Source: Bog-950 sp044228435
GTDB taxonomy: Bacteria; Bacteroidota; Bacteroidia; Chitinophagales; LD1
NCBI GenBank assembly: GCA_044228435.1
Contig: JBGAUW010000005.1
Location: 186,001-250,000 of the forward strand
Reading direction: 5' to 3'
DNA: 64,000 nucleotides
Below, piece by piece: positions 27,226 to 35,850 of the stretch. Each line of letters starts with the position of its first letter. Within the stretch, counting starts at the first letter, position 1. Under the pieces are notes generated by a model. It did not search any database. It was not told the DNA's origin and saw nothing but the letters and a program-made list of their open reading frames with translations. Both the position numbers and the translations under genes were made by a program.

Positions 27226-28125
27226 ATGAGCAAAAAGGTATTGGCCATTTATTATTCCCAATCGGGGCAACTAACCGAAGTTGTTAATTCTTTTGTGGCG
27301 CCCTTTACCCAGGCTGGTGTTCGGGTAGAAATTGTACGTGTAAAACCAGTTAACGATTTTGCTTTTCCGTGGAATTCGAAACGCTTTTTTGATGCCATGC
27401 CCGAGAGTGTACTGGCTAAACCAGCCCCTTTGGAACCCTTTACTTTAGCCGAACAAAAATACGACCTGGTGGTGTTTGCTTACCAGCCCTGGTACCTATC
27501 GTTAAGCATACCTTCTAACTCTATTTTGGCCGATGCGCGCTTTAAAGCGGTTTTAAAAAACACCCCTGTGGTTACCTTAATAGGGGCCCGCAACATGTGG
27601 ATTAGCTCGCAGGAAAAACTGAAAAAAGTTTTAAAGGAAGCAGGCGCTAATCTGGTGGGTAATGTTGCACTTGTGGACAAAAATTCGAACCTGGTAAGTG
27701 CTGTAACCATACTGCACTGGATGATGGGCGGTAAGAAAACGCAATATTTGGGCGTGTTTCCAAAACCCGGCATACAGGATGAGGACATAGCCAATACCCA
27801 AAATTTTGGCCAAACGGTGCTGTCGTTTTTACAAAAAGGAAACTTTGAGGGGCTTCAGCAGCAATTAGTTAGCCAGCATGCTGTAGAAGTAAAGCCTAAC
27901 CTGATGTTTATAGAAGAACGTGCACCCCGTTTGTTTTCTATTTGGGCTAACCTGATTAGTAAACGTAAAAACCGCGAAGCATGGTTGGTGGTGTTTAAAT
28001 ATTACCTGTTATTTGCATTGTTTATTGTGGCGCCGGTGGTATTAACCATTAATGCTGTGTTTTTCAGACCATTTTTTACCAAAAAGGTCGCTCAAAAAAG
28101 GAACTATTATTTAGGATTATCTTAA
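27226..28125 (+). CDS. darA: Dialkylresorcinol condensing enzyme DarA
   Basis: DarA acts with DarB to cyclise and aromatise the condensed acyl chains to a 2,5-dialkylresorcinol. The 299-residue protein opens with a flavodoxin-like segment (VLAIYYSQSGQLTEVV) and contains the family's NMWISSQEKLKKVL. It ends with a hydrophobic helix (about 258-280), suggesting membrane association. It runs divergently from darB and is followed 19 bases later by the halogenase-like gene. Confidence 0.87.
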   Translation: MSKKVLAIYYSQSGQLTEVVNSFVAPFTQAGVRVEIVRVKPVNDFAFPWNSKRFFDAMPESVLAKPAPLEPFTLAEQKYDLVVFAYQPWYLSLSIPSNSILADARFKAVLKNTPVVTLIGARNMWISSQEKLKKVLKEAGANLVGNVALVDKNSNLVSAVTILHWMMGGKKTQYLGVFPKPGIQDEDIANTQNFGQTVLSFLQKGNFEGLQQQLVSQHAVEVKPNLMFIEERAPRLFSIWANLISKRKNREAWLVVFKYYLLFALFIVAPVVLTINAVFFRPFFTKKVAQKRNYYLGLS

Positions 28126-28144
28126 CCCATAAATTTGTTATAGC

Positions 28145-29821
28145 ATGAAAAATTACGATGTTATAGTTTTAGGCGGCGGATTAGCAGGCCTTGCTATTTC
28201 TATTCAGTTAAAACTAAGCAAACCGGATATTAAAATACTAGTGCTGGAGCGTCGCAAAAGCGTTGCACCAACCTCGGCCCACAAAGTGGGCGAGAGCACG
28301 GTAGAACTAGCCAGCTATTATCTGCGCCATGTGCTACAGTTAAAAGACTACTTAGAAAAGCATGAGTTGCCAAAGTATGGCCTGCGTTTCTTTTTTAAAT
28401 CGCACACTAAAGAGGTGATCGATTCGCGCGTAGAATTAGGACCCCGCAAATGGCTTTATACTCCAAGCCACCAGCTAGACCGTGGCACCCTCGAAAACCA
28501 CATGGCCGAAAAAACTGCTGGTTTAGGTACAGACTTCTTATTAGATGCCGTTGCTAAAGATGTTGATTTTGGTAAAGAGAGCAGCACCGTTACCTATACG
28601 CACCATGGCGAAGAAGTTAAAGCAACTGCCCGTTGGGTGGTAGATGCTACCAGCCGCAATAGTTTCCTTAAACGCAAGTTTGATTTTGCTAAACCTATGG
28701 AGCACCACAGCAACGCTGTTTGGTGGCGCTTAAAAGGTGTAATTGACATTACCGACTGGAGCGATAATGAAGAATGGAGAAACTACCCCGAAGTAAAACT
28801 GCGCTACTTAAGCACCGTTCACTTTTTAGATAAGGGTTACTGGGTTTGGGTTATTCCGTTGGGAAGTAAAAATACCAGCATCGGTATAGTAGCCGACCCT
28901 GCTGTACACCCTTTTGAAACATTTGATACATACGAAAAAGCGCTTGAGTGGTTGAAGGTAAACGAGCCTTTGTGCTACAAAATGCTGGAGCCCGAAACAC
29001 CCAACAAAATGGACTTTAAAATATTAAAGCATTTTGCGCACAACACGGGCCGCTTGTATGATGGTGGTATGCGTTGGGGTGTAACCGGCGAAGCCGGCGC
29101 CTTCCTCGATCCTTTCTATTCACCGGGCAGCGATTTTATTGCCATGAACAACACCTGGTTAAGCGATTTGATTTTACGCGAGTTGGGCGGAGAAGATGTG
29201 CAGTTCCGTGCAGAAATTTACGAGCAAACGCACCTGGCATTGGTTGAAAGCTGGATTCCGATTTATCAGAACAAGTATCTGCTTATGGGTAATGCGCAGA
29301 TTATGACGGCCAAAATTCTGTGGGATTGGGCTATCTATTGGGCGGTGCCTTCGCTGCTGTTTACCAATAAGGCTTTTACCGATTTACGCATGCTTAAGCA
29401 GCTGTTTACAACCCCTAACAGCCTGGGCCAAAAATTCAGAATGCTGCATAACCAAATGCAGAAACTGTTCCTTGACTGGGCGCCTTACGATACAGAAATT
29501 TTTGAAAGAAAGTTTGTTGACCCTATTGACCTTAGCTATATGCTCGATTTCCAATCGAACATTAACACACAGTACGGCGATAAATTGTTAGAGCAAATTG
29601 CCACCAACATAGGTATACTTGAAAAAGTAGCTGCCGAAATTTTCCGTCGCGTAAGCCACCATGCCAAAGGCACACCGCTGGATATGGCAGTTAACCCATA
29701 TACCATGGATTTAGAAAATCCGCTACCGGCGCATAACGATGATTTAAATATTCCGCGCGATGAAAAAATTATCCGCGATGTAGACACCCTGTGGTTTTAT
29801 AGCATAGCCCAACCGGCTTAA
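28145..29821 (+). CDS. Flavin-dependent halogenase-like oxidoreductase
   Basis: The 558-residue flavoprotein has an N-terminal FAD motif GGGLAGLA (residues 10-17) and the segment KVGESTVEL (47-55). The halogenase signature WxWxIP occurs as WVWVIP at 233-238. In flexirubin loci this family is credited with chlorinating or hydroxylating the aromatic head. The WxWxIP motif supports halogenase chemistry, but the motif alone does not prove it. A T-rich hairpin terminator follows. Confidence 0.85.
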   Translation: MKNYDVIVLGGGLAGLAISIQLKLSKPDIKILVLERRKSVAPTSAHKVGESTVELASYYLRHVLQLKDYLEKHELPKYGLRFFFKSHTKEVIDSRVELGPRKWLYTPSHQLDRGTLENHMAEKTAGLGTDFLLDAVAKDVDFGKESSTVTYTHHGEEVKATARWVVDATSRNSFLKRKFDFAKPMEHHSNAVWWRLKGVIDITDWSDNEEWRNYPEVKLRYLSTVHFLDKGYWVWVIPLGSKNTSIGIVADPAVHPFETFDTYEKALEWLKVNEPLCYKMLEPETPNKMDFKILKHFAHNTGRLYDGGMRWGVTGEAGAFLDPFYSPGSDFIAMNNTWLSDLILRELGGEDVQFRAEIYEQTHLALVESWIPIYQNKYLLMGNAQIMTAKILWDWAIYWAVPSLLFTNKAFTDLRMLKQLFTTPNSLGQKFRMLHNQMQKLFLDWAPYDTEIFERKFVDPIDLSYMLDFQSNINTQYGDKLLEQIATNIGILEKVAAEIFRRVSHHAKGTPLDMAVNPYTMDLENPLPAHNDDLNIPRDEKIIRDVDTLWFYSIAQPA

Positions 29822-29841
29822 TATATAAACTGAATATTTGT

Positions 29842-29878
29842 AAGGCACCCGAGGTTAAAACTTCAGGTGCCTTTTTTT
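29842..29878 (+). terminator. Intrinsic terminator after the halogenase-like gene
   Basis: AAGGCACC (29842-29849) pairs with GGTGCCTT (29866-29873), followed by a run of T. It closes the darA transcript. Confidence 0.85.
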
Positions 29879-29888
29879 ATTTTTAGGT

Positions 29889-30419
29889 ATGCCACAATTT
29901 CAAATTCGCGCTGCTGTTGTAGAAGATGCGCTGGCTATTGCCAGTGTGCAATACTATGGCTGGCAACAAACTTACCAAGGCATTATAAATCAGGCTTACC
30001 TCGATAGCTTGAGCATTGAAAAGGGTTTGGAGTTTACAAAACGGTTGCTCGCTTCTGCACAACCGGTTACACTGGTAATGGTTAATGCGGATAGTGCTGT
30101 TATTGGCTATATAAGCTGCGGAAAGAACCGGGCGGCAGAGTTGCCTTGCGATGGAGAGATATATGCAATGTATGTTTTAAAGCAGTACCACGGCCTTGGG
30201 TTGGGCAAACAATTGCTTATAGAAGCAGTAGCGCAGCTTTTAAAAAGAGGATATCAATCGGTTTGTGTGTTTGTGCTGAAAGATAACCCCGCTGGAGGCT
30301 TTTATAAAAGTTTTAAACCCGACTTAGAAGTTACAGTTAAAGTAACGATTGGAAATGATGAGTACGAAGAACTGGGGTTAGGATGGAACGATGCCAACAG
30401 CCTTACTGCTACCTGCTAA
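29889..30419 (+). CDS. GNAT family N-acetyltransferase
   Basis: This 176-residue protein fits the GNAT fold: the N-terminus QIRAAVVEDALAIASVQ and the acetyl-CoA-binding segment MYVLKQYHGLGLGKQLL (Q/RxxGxG/A type) are both visible. The substrate is unknown. It lies just after the pigment locus terminator and converges with the collagen-like gene. Confidence 0.88.
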   Translation: MPQFQIRAAVVEDALAIASVQYYGWQQTYQGIINQAYLDSLSIEKGLEFTKRLLASAQPVTLVMVNADSAVIGYISCGKNRAAELPCDGEIYAMYVLKQYHGLGLGKQLLIEAVAQLLKRGYQSVCVFVLKDNPAGGFYKSFKPDLEVTVKVTIGNDEYEELGLGWNDANSLTATC

Positions 30420-30423
30420 AAAA

Positions 30424-30451
30424 CAAAGCCCCCGGCACATTGGGGGCTTTG
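30424..30451. terminator. Bidirectional terminator hairpin
   Basis: CAAAGCCCCC (30424-30433) pairs perfectly with GGGGGCTTTG (30442-30451) around an eight-base loop. It lies between the convergent acetyltransferase and collagen-like genes and can serve both. Confidence 0.85.
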
Positions 30452-30476
30452 AAAGCAAAACTAAAAATCGGCTTTA

Positions 30477-32903
30477 CTAAGGCACAGTAAAAGTTACAGT
30501 ATAGGTGGTAGCGGGGTTAATGGTTATACCCGTTACACTTGAGTTATTTGGCAAGGCTTCGTACCAGGTGGTGCGCGAACCGGCAGTATTGGCGCAAGAT
30601 CCCGAACTGGTTGTGCTGGCATAATTAAACGTACCCGCCTGCGCGGTGGCGGCCGCATCTACATAAATTAGTCCGCCGCCTGGCTGTAAGGCTACCAGGC
30701 CAGGGCTTATATTACCGTTGGTAGTAGATACCACCATTGTTCCCGTACATCCTGCAGCAGAGTGGAAGGTTGTAGCGGAAGCAACTGCCCCACGCGTAAT
30801 TATATTAATTAAATAGCCCGTATTGCTTAAAAAAGTGTAGTTGTTTCCGGTTGCGCTTATAAACTGCATGTTGTAGGGTGCTGCACTGCTTAAGCTAACG
30901 GTATTGCCGTTAAGTTTAATAGTATACCCAGCCGAAGCCGATGCGCCTGTTGGCCCTGTTGCGCCGGTAGATCCCGTGTTACCTTTTACGCCAGTTGGGC
31001 CTGTTGCTCCTGCTGTTCCAACACCAGTTGGGCCGGTTGGTCCGGTAGCGCCGGCTGTTCCAATACCGGTAGCACCGGTAGGGCCTGTTATCCCGGCACC
31101 TGTTGCACCAGTGGCGCCCGTAGGGCCGGTATTACCTGCTACACCAATTCCCGTTGGGCCGGTGGGGCCGGTAACGCTTGCACCTGTTGGGCCGGTTGGC
31201 CCTGTATTGCCGGCAACACCTACCCCGGTAGCTCCGGTGGGGCCTGTAACTCCGGCACCGGTTGGGCCGGTATTACCCTGCGGACCGGTTATACCTTGTG
31301 GACCAGTGGGACCAGCATCGCCTTGTGGGCCGGTATTGCCTTGTAAACCCTGTACGCCCGGGCTACCCTGCAACCCGGTATTACCCGTGGGGCCTTGCAA
31401 ACCCTGAAGGCCGGTAACTCCTTGTAATCCTTGTGGGCCCGTATCTCCTTGCAGGCCTGTTGGACCCGCATCGCCTTGTAAACCCTGAGAGCCCGTAGCA
31501 CCTTGTAATCCTTGCGGACCGGTATTTCCCTGCGGGCCGGTTGGGCCAACTTCGCCTTGCAAACCCGTTGCTCCTTGTTGACCGGTGTCACCTTTTTGCC
31601 CTGTTGGGCCGGTATTACCTTGTGGTCCGGTATCACCCGTTACACCTTGCGCGCCTGTATTGCCTATTGGCCCTTGCGCGCCAGTATCGCCGGTTGCCCC
31701 TTGTAAGCCAGTATCACCTTGTGGTCCGGTATTACCTATTAAACCTTGTAAACCGGTACTTCCGGTCGGTCCTGTAGGGCCGGCAACACCCTGCAAACCG
31801 GCATCACCCGTAGCGCCGGTTTCGCCTTTCGGGCCGGTAGCGCCAGTGGGTCCACCACCAGAACCGGTTGGGCCGGTATCTCCGGTTGCACCAGTCGGGC
31901 CTGTTTCGCCCTGTGCCCCTGTATCGCCGGTTGGCCCGGTTGCACCTGTAACACCCGTTTCGCCCTGCGCTCCGGTGTTACCCTGCGCACCAGTATCGCC
32001 TTTAGCGCCTTGTAAACCGGTATCACCTTGCGGGCCGGTGTTACCTATTAAGCCTTGTAAACCGGTATCGCCGGTTGGCCCTGTAGGACCTGTAACACCT
32101 TGCAAACCAGTATCGCCAGTTGCACCACTTGGCCCTGTAGGTCCGGTTTCACCTTGTAAACCCGTATCGCCGGTTGGGCCTGTTGGGCCGCCGCCCGCTC
32201 CTGTAGGCCCTGTATCGCCCGTTGCACCGGTTGGGCCGGTTGCACCCATATCTCCCTGTAAACCCGTATTTCCAACAGCACCCTGAGGGCCGGTATCTCC
32301 GGTTGGCCCTTGTTGACCCTGAGGGCCGGTGTCACCTTGCGGACCAGTATTACCCGCTACACCCTGATTTCCCTGCAACCCCTGAGGGCCGGTATCTCCT
32401 GTGGGACCTTGCAAGCCCTGCGGCCCAGTATCGCCTGTTGCTCCCTGGGCACCGGCCGAACCGGTAGCTCCTGTGGGGCCGGTAGTTCCGCCCCCACTAT
32501 TGCCGGCATATAAAGCATAGGGCACACTAAGCAATTGCGAGGTGCCCATGTCAACAAAATTAGCTCCTCCGGCAATATCAACTTCTACCTGCAGGTATTT
32601 TGCACCCGAACCCCAGTTTACATTAGTCAAAGGAGACGAACCACCTATATATTGCGTTATTAAACCAAACTGGTTGGTAATTGCTGTATTGGTTTCGGTA
32701 AATACCACCGGACCGTTGGCTGTGCCATCGTGTATACGAAAGCGCACCGTAACGTTGCTTCCGGCACTTAATGGTTGCCCCGAAGCATCGCGCACTATTG
32801 CCTGGTAATTGAGTTTTTGCGGCGACTGCGCATTAGCTACTGCAAAACCTACAAGCAACAATACGAGCGTAAGCCAAACAGGTGAGGTAATTTTTTTGTT
32901 CAT
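30477..32903 (-). CDS. Exported collagen-like Gly-X-Y repeat protein
   Basis: The signal peptide ends near ANAQ (residues 1-26). Residues about 30-132 form an N-terminal domain seen on many Bacteroidota surface proteins (QKLNYQAIVRDASGQPL to LLSVPYALYAG). Residues about 142-654 are roughly 170 Gly-X-Y triplets dominated by GPTG, GDTG and LQG, with only short GG interruptions. A beta-rich C-terminal domain of about 154 residues follows. It should be a trimeric triple-helix surface fibre. Thr is abundant in the Y position and hydroxyproline is not expected, so the helix would depend on Thr, Gln and charge contacts. Confidence 0.92.
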   Translation of the reverse strand: MNKKITSPVWLTLVLLLVGFAVANAQSPQKLNYQAIVRDASGQPLSAGSNVTVRFRIHDGTANGPVVFTETNTAITNQFGLITQYIGGSSPLTNVNWGSGAKYLQVEVDIAGGANFVDMGTSQLLSVPYALYAGNSGGGTTGPTGATGSAGAQGATGDTGPQGLQGPTGDTGPQGLQGNQGVAGNTGPQGDTGPQGQQGPTGDTGPQGAVGNTGLQGDMGATGPTGATGDTGPTGAGGGPTGPTGDTGLQGETGPTGPSGATGDTGLQGVTGPTGPTGDTGLQGLIGNTGPQGDTGLQGAKGDTGAQGNTGAQGETGVTGATGPTGDTGAQGETGPTGATGDTGPTGSGGGPTGATGPKGETGATGDAGLQGVAGPTGPTGSTGLQGLIGNTGPQGDTGLQGATGDTGAQGPIGNTGAQGVTGDTGPQGNTGPTGQKGDTGQQGATGLQGEVGPTGPQGNTGPQGLQGATGSQGLQGDAGPTGLQGDTGPQGLQGVTGLQGLQGPTGNTGLQGSPGVQGLQGNTGPQGDAGPTGPQGITGPQGNTGPTGAGVTGPTGATGVGVAGNTGPTGPTGASVTGPTGPTGIGVAGNTGPTGATGATGAGITGPTGATGIGTAGATGPTGPTGVGTAGATGPTGVKGNTGSTGATGPTGASASAGYTIKLNGNTVSLSSAAPYNMQFISATGNNYTFLSNTGYLINIITRGAVASATTFHSAAGCTGTMVVSTTNGNISPGLVALQPGGGLIYVDAAATAQAGTFNYASTTSSGSCANTAGSRTTWYEALPNNSSVTGITINPATTYTVTFTVP
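30942..32480 (-). repeat. Collagen-type GPTG/GDTG coding repeat
   Basis: About 1.5 kb of imperfect nine- and eighteen-base units encode the Gly-X-Y array. The repetition opens a long spurious frame on the other strand (31585-32286) and makes the tract prone to length change by slippage or recombination. Confidence 0.9.
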
Positions 32904-33196
32904 AGGGTTATGTTGGATAGTTGTATAATCACTTTTTATGACCAGAAAAACAGGCGTAGTTTTAGTGGCTACTCTGTATTTCTCTTATCAACTCAATTAT
33001 AAATACCCTTCTTTCCAATCCCTCTTTTAGTGTTGTTTTATTTGCAAAGTGCCATGCTTATAATGGAACATCAGAATTGGCTGCTTTTAAGGCTTTTTAG
33101 ACCGTCGGGTAAACTTAATAGCTTACTTATAATCACTTTTTCGAAATTATTTTTTGCTTTACAAAATCCGGAACATATTAGCCGGAACAATATATT
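32904..33196. other. Intergenic region between divergent genes
   Basis: This 293-base AT-rich gap lies between the starts of the collagen-like gene and the next plus-strand gene. It contains a direct repeat TATAATCACTTTTT at 32924-32937 and 33128-33141, which could be paired binding sites. No reading frame here looks real. Confidence 0.45.
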
Positions 33197-34741
33197 ATGG
33201 CAAAGCAAGCTACCCGCAGAGCACGGCAGGGTTCACCGTTAGTGTATCAATTAATTGAACGGATGAGCGGAGATGAAAAACGTTACTTTAAACTTTTTGC
33301 CCAGAAATATGATAAAGGCGATAACAACCTGTGCTTATGCTTATTTAATGCTGTAAACGAGCAATTGCGCAAAGGAAATGCCATTAGTGACCAAACCATA
33401 CAGCAGCAAATTAAAGGACACTCGCTGCAAGACTATTTTGCAAGCGCTAAAAACAAACTAAAAAATATGCTTTGCGATGCGCTTTACGAAATGCATAGCA
33501 AACACATGGAAGAGTTTACCATAATGAAAAATATAGGCATTGCCGGCATATTGCACGATAAGGGTTTTATGGAGGAGGGAAACAAACAGCTTAAACAAGC
33601 CATGGAAGTAGCGCGGCAAAAAGAATATTACACATTGTGGCTGGAGGGTTTCAGGCATCGCGTAAACTATAGCGTTACGGGGCTTACAACCGACTTTAAG
33701 CTGTTGCATAGCTGGAATGATGAAATGCAGGAAGTAATGACAACGCTTACCGATTATTCGCAGCAGGTGTTTTACAACCGGCTAACCTTTAATGCCTACG
33801 TAGCGGCGCCCGATAAAATAGATGCCCGTACCACCAAAGTGTTTAATGAAAAAAGCCTGCTTGAAAACACCAGGAAGGCCAAATCGGCCTATGCAAAATA
33901 CCTTTCGCTAAACGGACTGATTTTTTACTACGAAAAGAATAAACAGCGTAAGCAGATAAACCATATTGCCCTGCAACAAAAAAATGTACTGTTTGAAACG
34001 CTGGCTTATACCAACCGCTATACCGGCGAGTTTTTTGTGTCGTACCAAAATTACTTAAACAGCCTGGACCCACGAACAGAGCCAGACCTGATAATAGAAG
34101 GTAGCCGCGAAATGGAAAAGTTGGCGCAACAATATCTTGTAAAAGGCAAAAACAAGAAGGTAGGCACCCTTGCGGTTTTTAGCGCTACTACCATCCGGCT
34201 GAATGTTTTTATTGAGCAAAACAACTTGGCCGCGCTTAAAACGGAAGTTGTACATGCTATACGAGTACATAAACAGACCAGTACTATATTAGGCAATGTA
34301 CACGAGGTGGTTTTATCCTCGCTGATAAAAGATTCATTTTTTGGTTTAAGCAAATATGCCGAAGCCTTAAAATGGATAAAACATATTAAGGCTGTGGCAC
34401 CAGCCGGAGTAATGAACCATTATAAGTTTTGCAATCTGTTAACCGAGTTAATGATATTGATTGACAGTGGTGCAAGCATTAGGTCCTTGCGGAACAGTGA
34501 AGAAAACCTGCGCCTTTCAATAAGCCGATTTAACTTTACCGAACCACAGCAACAAACCTTATTGCATTTGCTTAAACTGGTAAGCACGGTTACAACTGCA
34601 CGCAATGGTAAAGAGACGGGTATTTATTTGAACAACATTCTCGCTTTTACCCAAACTATCAGAAAAAGCGCGGATGGTACCCTTAGAAACATAGTGGCCG
34701 AAAGCAATCTTGCTCTATGGGCTACAAGAAAACTAAAGTAG
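33197..34741 (+). CDS. Unknown helical protein
   Basis: This 514-residue protein is not one I recognise. It has no signal peptide or membrane segment, starts with a basic tail (MAKQATRRARQGS) and is helical throughout, with a TPR-like look (for example KGFMEEGNKQLKQAMEVARQ). It could be a scaffold or regulatory protein. No catalytic motif is visible. It is followed by a small exported protein on the same strand. Confidence 0.75.
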   Translation: MAKQATRRARQGSPLVYQLIERMSGDEKRYFKLFAQKYDKGDNNLCLCLFNAVNEQLRKGNAISDQTIQQQIKGHSLQDYFASAKNKLKNMLCDALYEMHSKHMEEFTIMKNIGIAGILHDKGFMEEGNKQLKQAMEVARQKEYYTLWLEGFRHRVNYSVTGLTTDFKLLHSWNDEMQEVMTTLTDYSQQVFYNRLTFNAYVAAPDKIDARTTKVFNEKSLLENTRKAKSAYAKYLSLNGLIFYYEKNKQRKQINHIALQQKNVLFETLAYTNRYTGEFFVSYQNYLNSLDPRTEPDLIIEGSREMEKLAQQYLVKGKNKKVGTLAVFSATTIRLNVFIEQNNLAALKTEVVHAIRVHKQTSTILGNVHEVVLSSLIKDSFFGLSKYAEALKWIKHIKAVAPAGVMNHYKFCNLLTELMILIDSGASIRSLRNSEENLRLSISRFNFTEPQQQTLLHLLKLVSTVTTARNGKETGIYLNNILAFTQTIRKSADGTLRNIVAESNLALWATRKLK

Positions 34742-34877
34742 TAAATGCGGACAAAGTGATTCGGCCCAATTAAATTTCGGACTTTGGAAAGAGTTTGTAA
34801 TTTTAATTTGTCGCAAGTATGTATGTCTTTGTGTGAGTATGTTCCGTCTGGTTTTTTTAAAACAAAAACGTTTGCAG

Positions 34878-35255
34878 ATGAAAAGATTACTACTCCTTCC
34901 ATTGCTATTTGTTGCTTTAAATTCTTTTGCCGGCTGGGAAATGATGTTCTGCGACTCTGTAGATGACAAGGGCAATTGCACAGGCAAAGCAGAAACATTC
35001 TCCCTTGCAGGTAGATTAAATGTGCTACTGTTAAACCCTGACGGCCTGCGCACAACCAAGGTTTATTTCGAAGTTTACAAGGTAGACCCTAATACCTTTA
35101 TGGAAGACCTGGTAATTACTGAAGAGGTGAACACCACCGCAGAAGCCAACAAGGTTGCTGCAGTGCTAAAGCCCACGGCTAAAGGCAATTACCTGGTAAA
35201 AGCCCGCAACGCCTATAAAGACTATATAACCTCGCGCGAGTTGGTAATAAATTAA
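34878..35255 (+). CDS. Small exported protein of unknown function
   Basis: The ATG at 34878 gives a 125-residue protein with a clean signal peptide (MKRLLLLPLLFVALNSFAG). An upstream in-frame ATG at 34833 would put 15 charged residues before it and is less likely. The mature part is beta-rich with two Cys near its start (FCDSVDDKGNC), perhaps a disulfide-held periplasmic domain. The family is not recognised. Confidence 0.75.
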   Translation: MKRLLLLPLLFVALNSFAGWEMMFCDSVDDKGNCTGKAETFSLAGRLNVLLLNPDGLRTTKVYFEVYKVDPNTFMEDLVITEEVNTTAEANKVAAVLKPTAKGNYLVKARNAYKDYITSRELVIN

Positions 35256-35267
35256 GATAATAGTGCC

Positions 35268-35314
35268 ACTATAAACAGAAAGCCGGATAAGTTATCCGGC
35301 TTTCTGTTTATAGT
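35268..35314. terminator. Near-perfect 23-bp palindrome (bidirectional terminator)
   Basis: Arms 35268-35290 and 35292-35314 are exact reverse complements with one central base. The palindrome lies between the convergent small exported protein gene and the anti-sigma-like gene, with A/T-rich flanks, so it fits a two-way terminator. Arms of this length could also form a cruciform. Confidence 0.75.
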
Positions 35315-35332
35315 TTTAATCTGTTCGATATC

Positions 35333-35731
35333 TCAAATTCTAAATTGCATCTCAATAGATGCTCCATTATCAGAGAAAACGACCATATCAGCCAGTTGCA
35401 TCATTAAAAACACACCACGTCCGTGGGTCTTTTCAAGGTTTTCCGGCTCGGTTGGGTCTGGCAAATTGTTGTAATCGAACCCGGGGCCCTGGTCTTTAAC
35501 AATAAAAGTAAGGTTCTTTCCGCGTTCATCCAGGCCGTATTCAATAGTAACGCTCTTGTTTACATCGCATTTATTACCGTGTATAATGGCATTATTGGCG
35601 GCTTCTGTAATGGAAATCAGGATATTACCATATACATCGTCTCCAATATTTACTTCATTGCGCAGCTCGTCAATAAATTTCTCTACAGCAGCAACATTCT
35701 CGGGTTTGGAAGATATCTTAAGTGATTTCAC
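35333..35731 (-). CDS. Anti-sigma/serine kinase-type ATPase (RsbW-like)
   Basis: A 132-residue HATPase_c fold protein: the N box ITEAANNAIIHGN (about 45-57) and G1 box DQGPGFDYNNLP are both visible, with GRGVFLMMQLAD. Such proteins phosphorylate anti-sigma antagonists or bind sigma factors in partner-switching. No antagonist or sigma factor gene is adjacent; it lies 120 bases downstream of the end of the DUF4175 coding region's neighbour gap and reads the same way as that gene. Confidence 0.88.
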   Translation of the reverse strand: MKSLKISSKPENVAAVEKFIDELRNEVNIGDDVYGNILISITEAANNAIIHGNKCDVNKSVTIEYGLDERGKNLTFIVKDQGPGFDYNNLPDPTEPENLEKTHGRGVFLMMQLADMVVFSDNGASIEMQFRI

Positions 35732-35850
35732 AATTAGCTTTTGATTAGTGTAGAACTAAAACAATTATTCGATTAACAAATAAAGCAATCTCATTTGGTA
35801 TTGCAAACACATGAGGTAAAAATAAAACAACAAACAAATTGTGAAAAATC

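Noticed and set aside
31585..32286. Long plus-strand reading frame (233 codons) opposite the collagen-like gene
   Set aside because: It is created by the regular GC-rich repeat; its Pro-rich translation simply mirrors the Gly-X-Y codons, with no signal, start context or independent domain.
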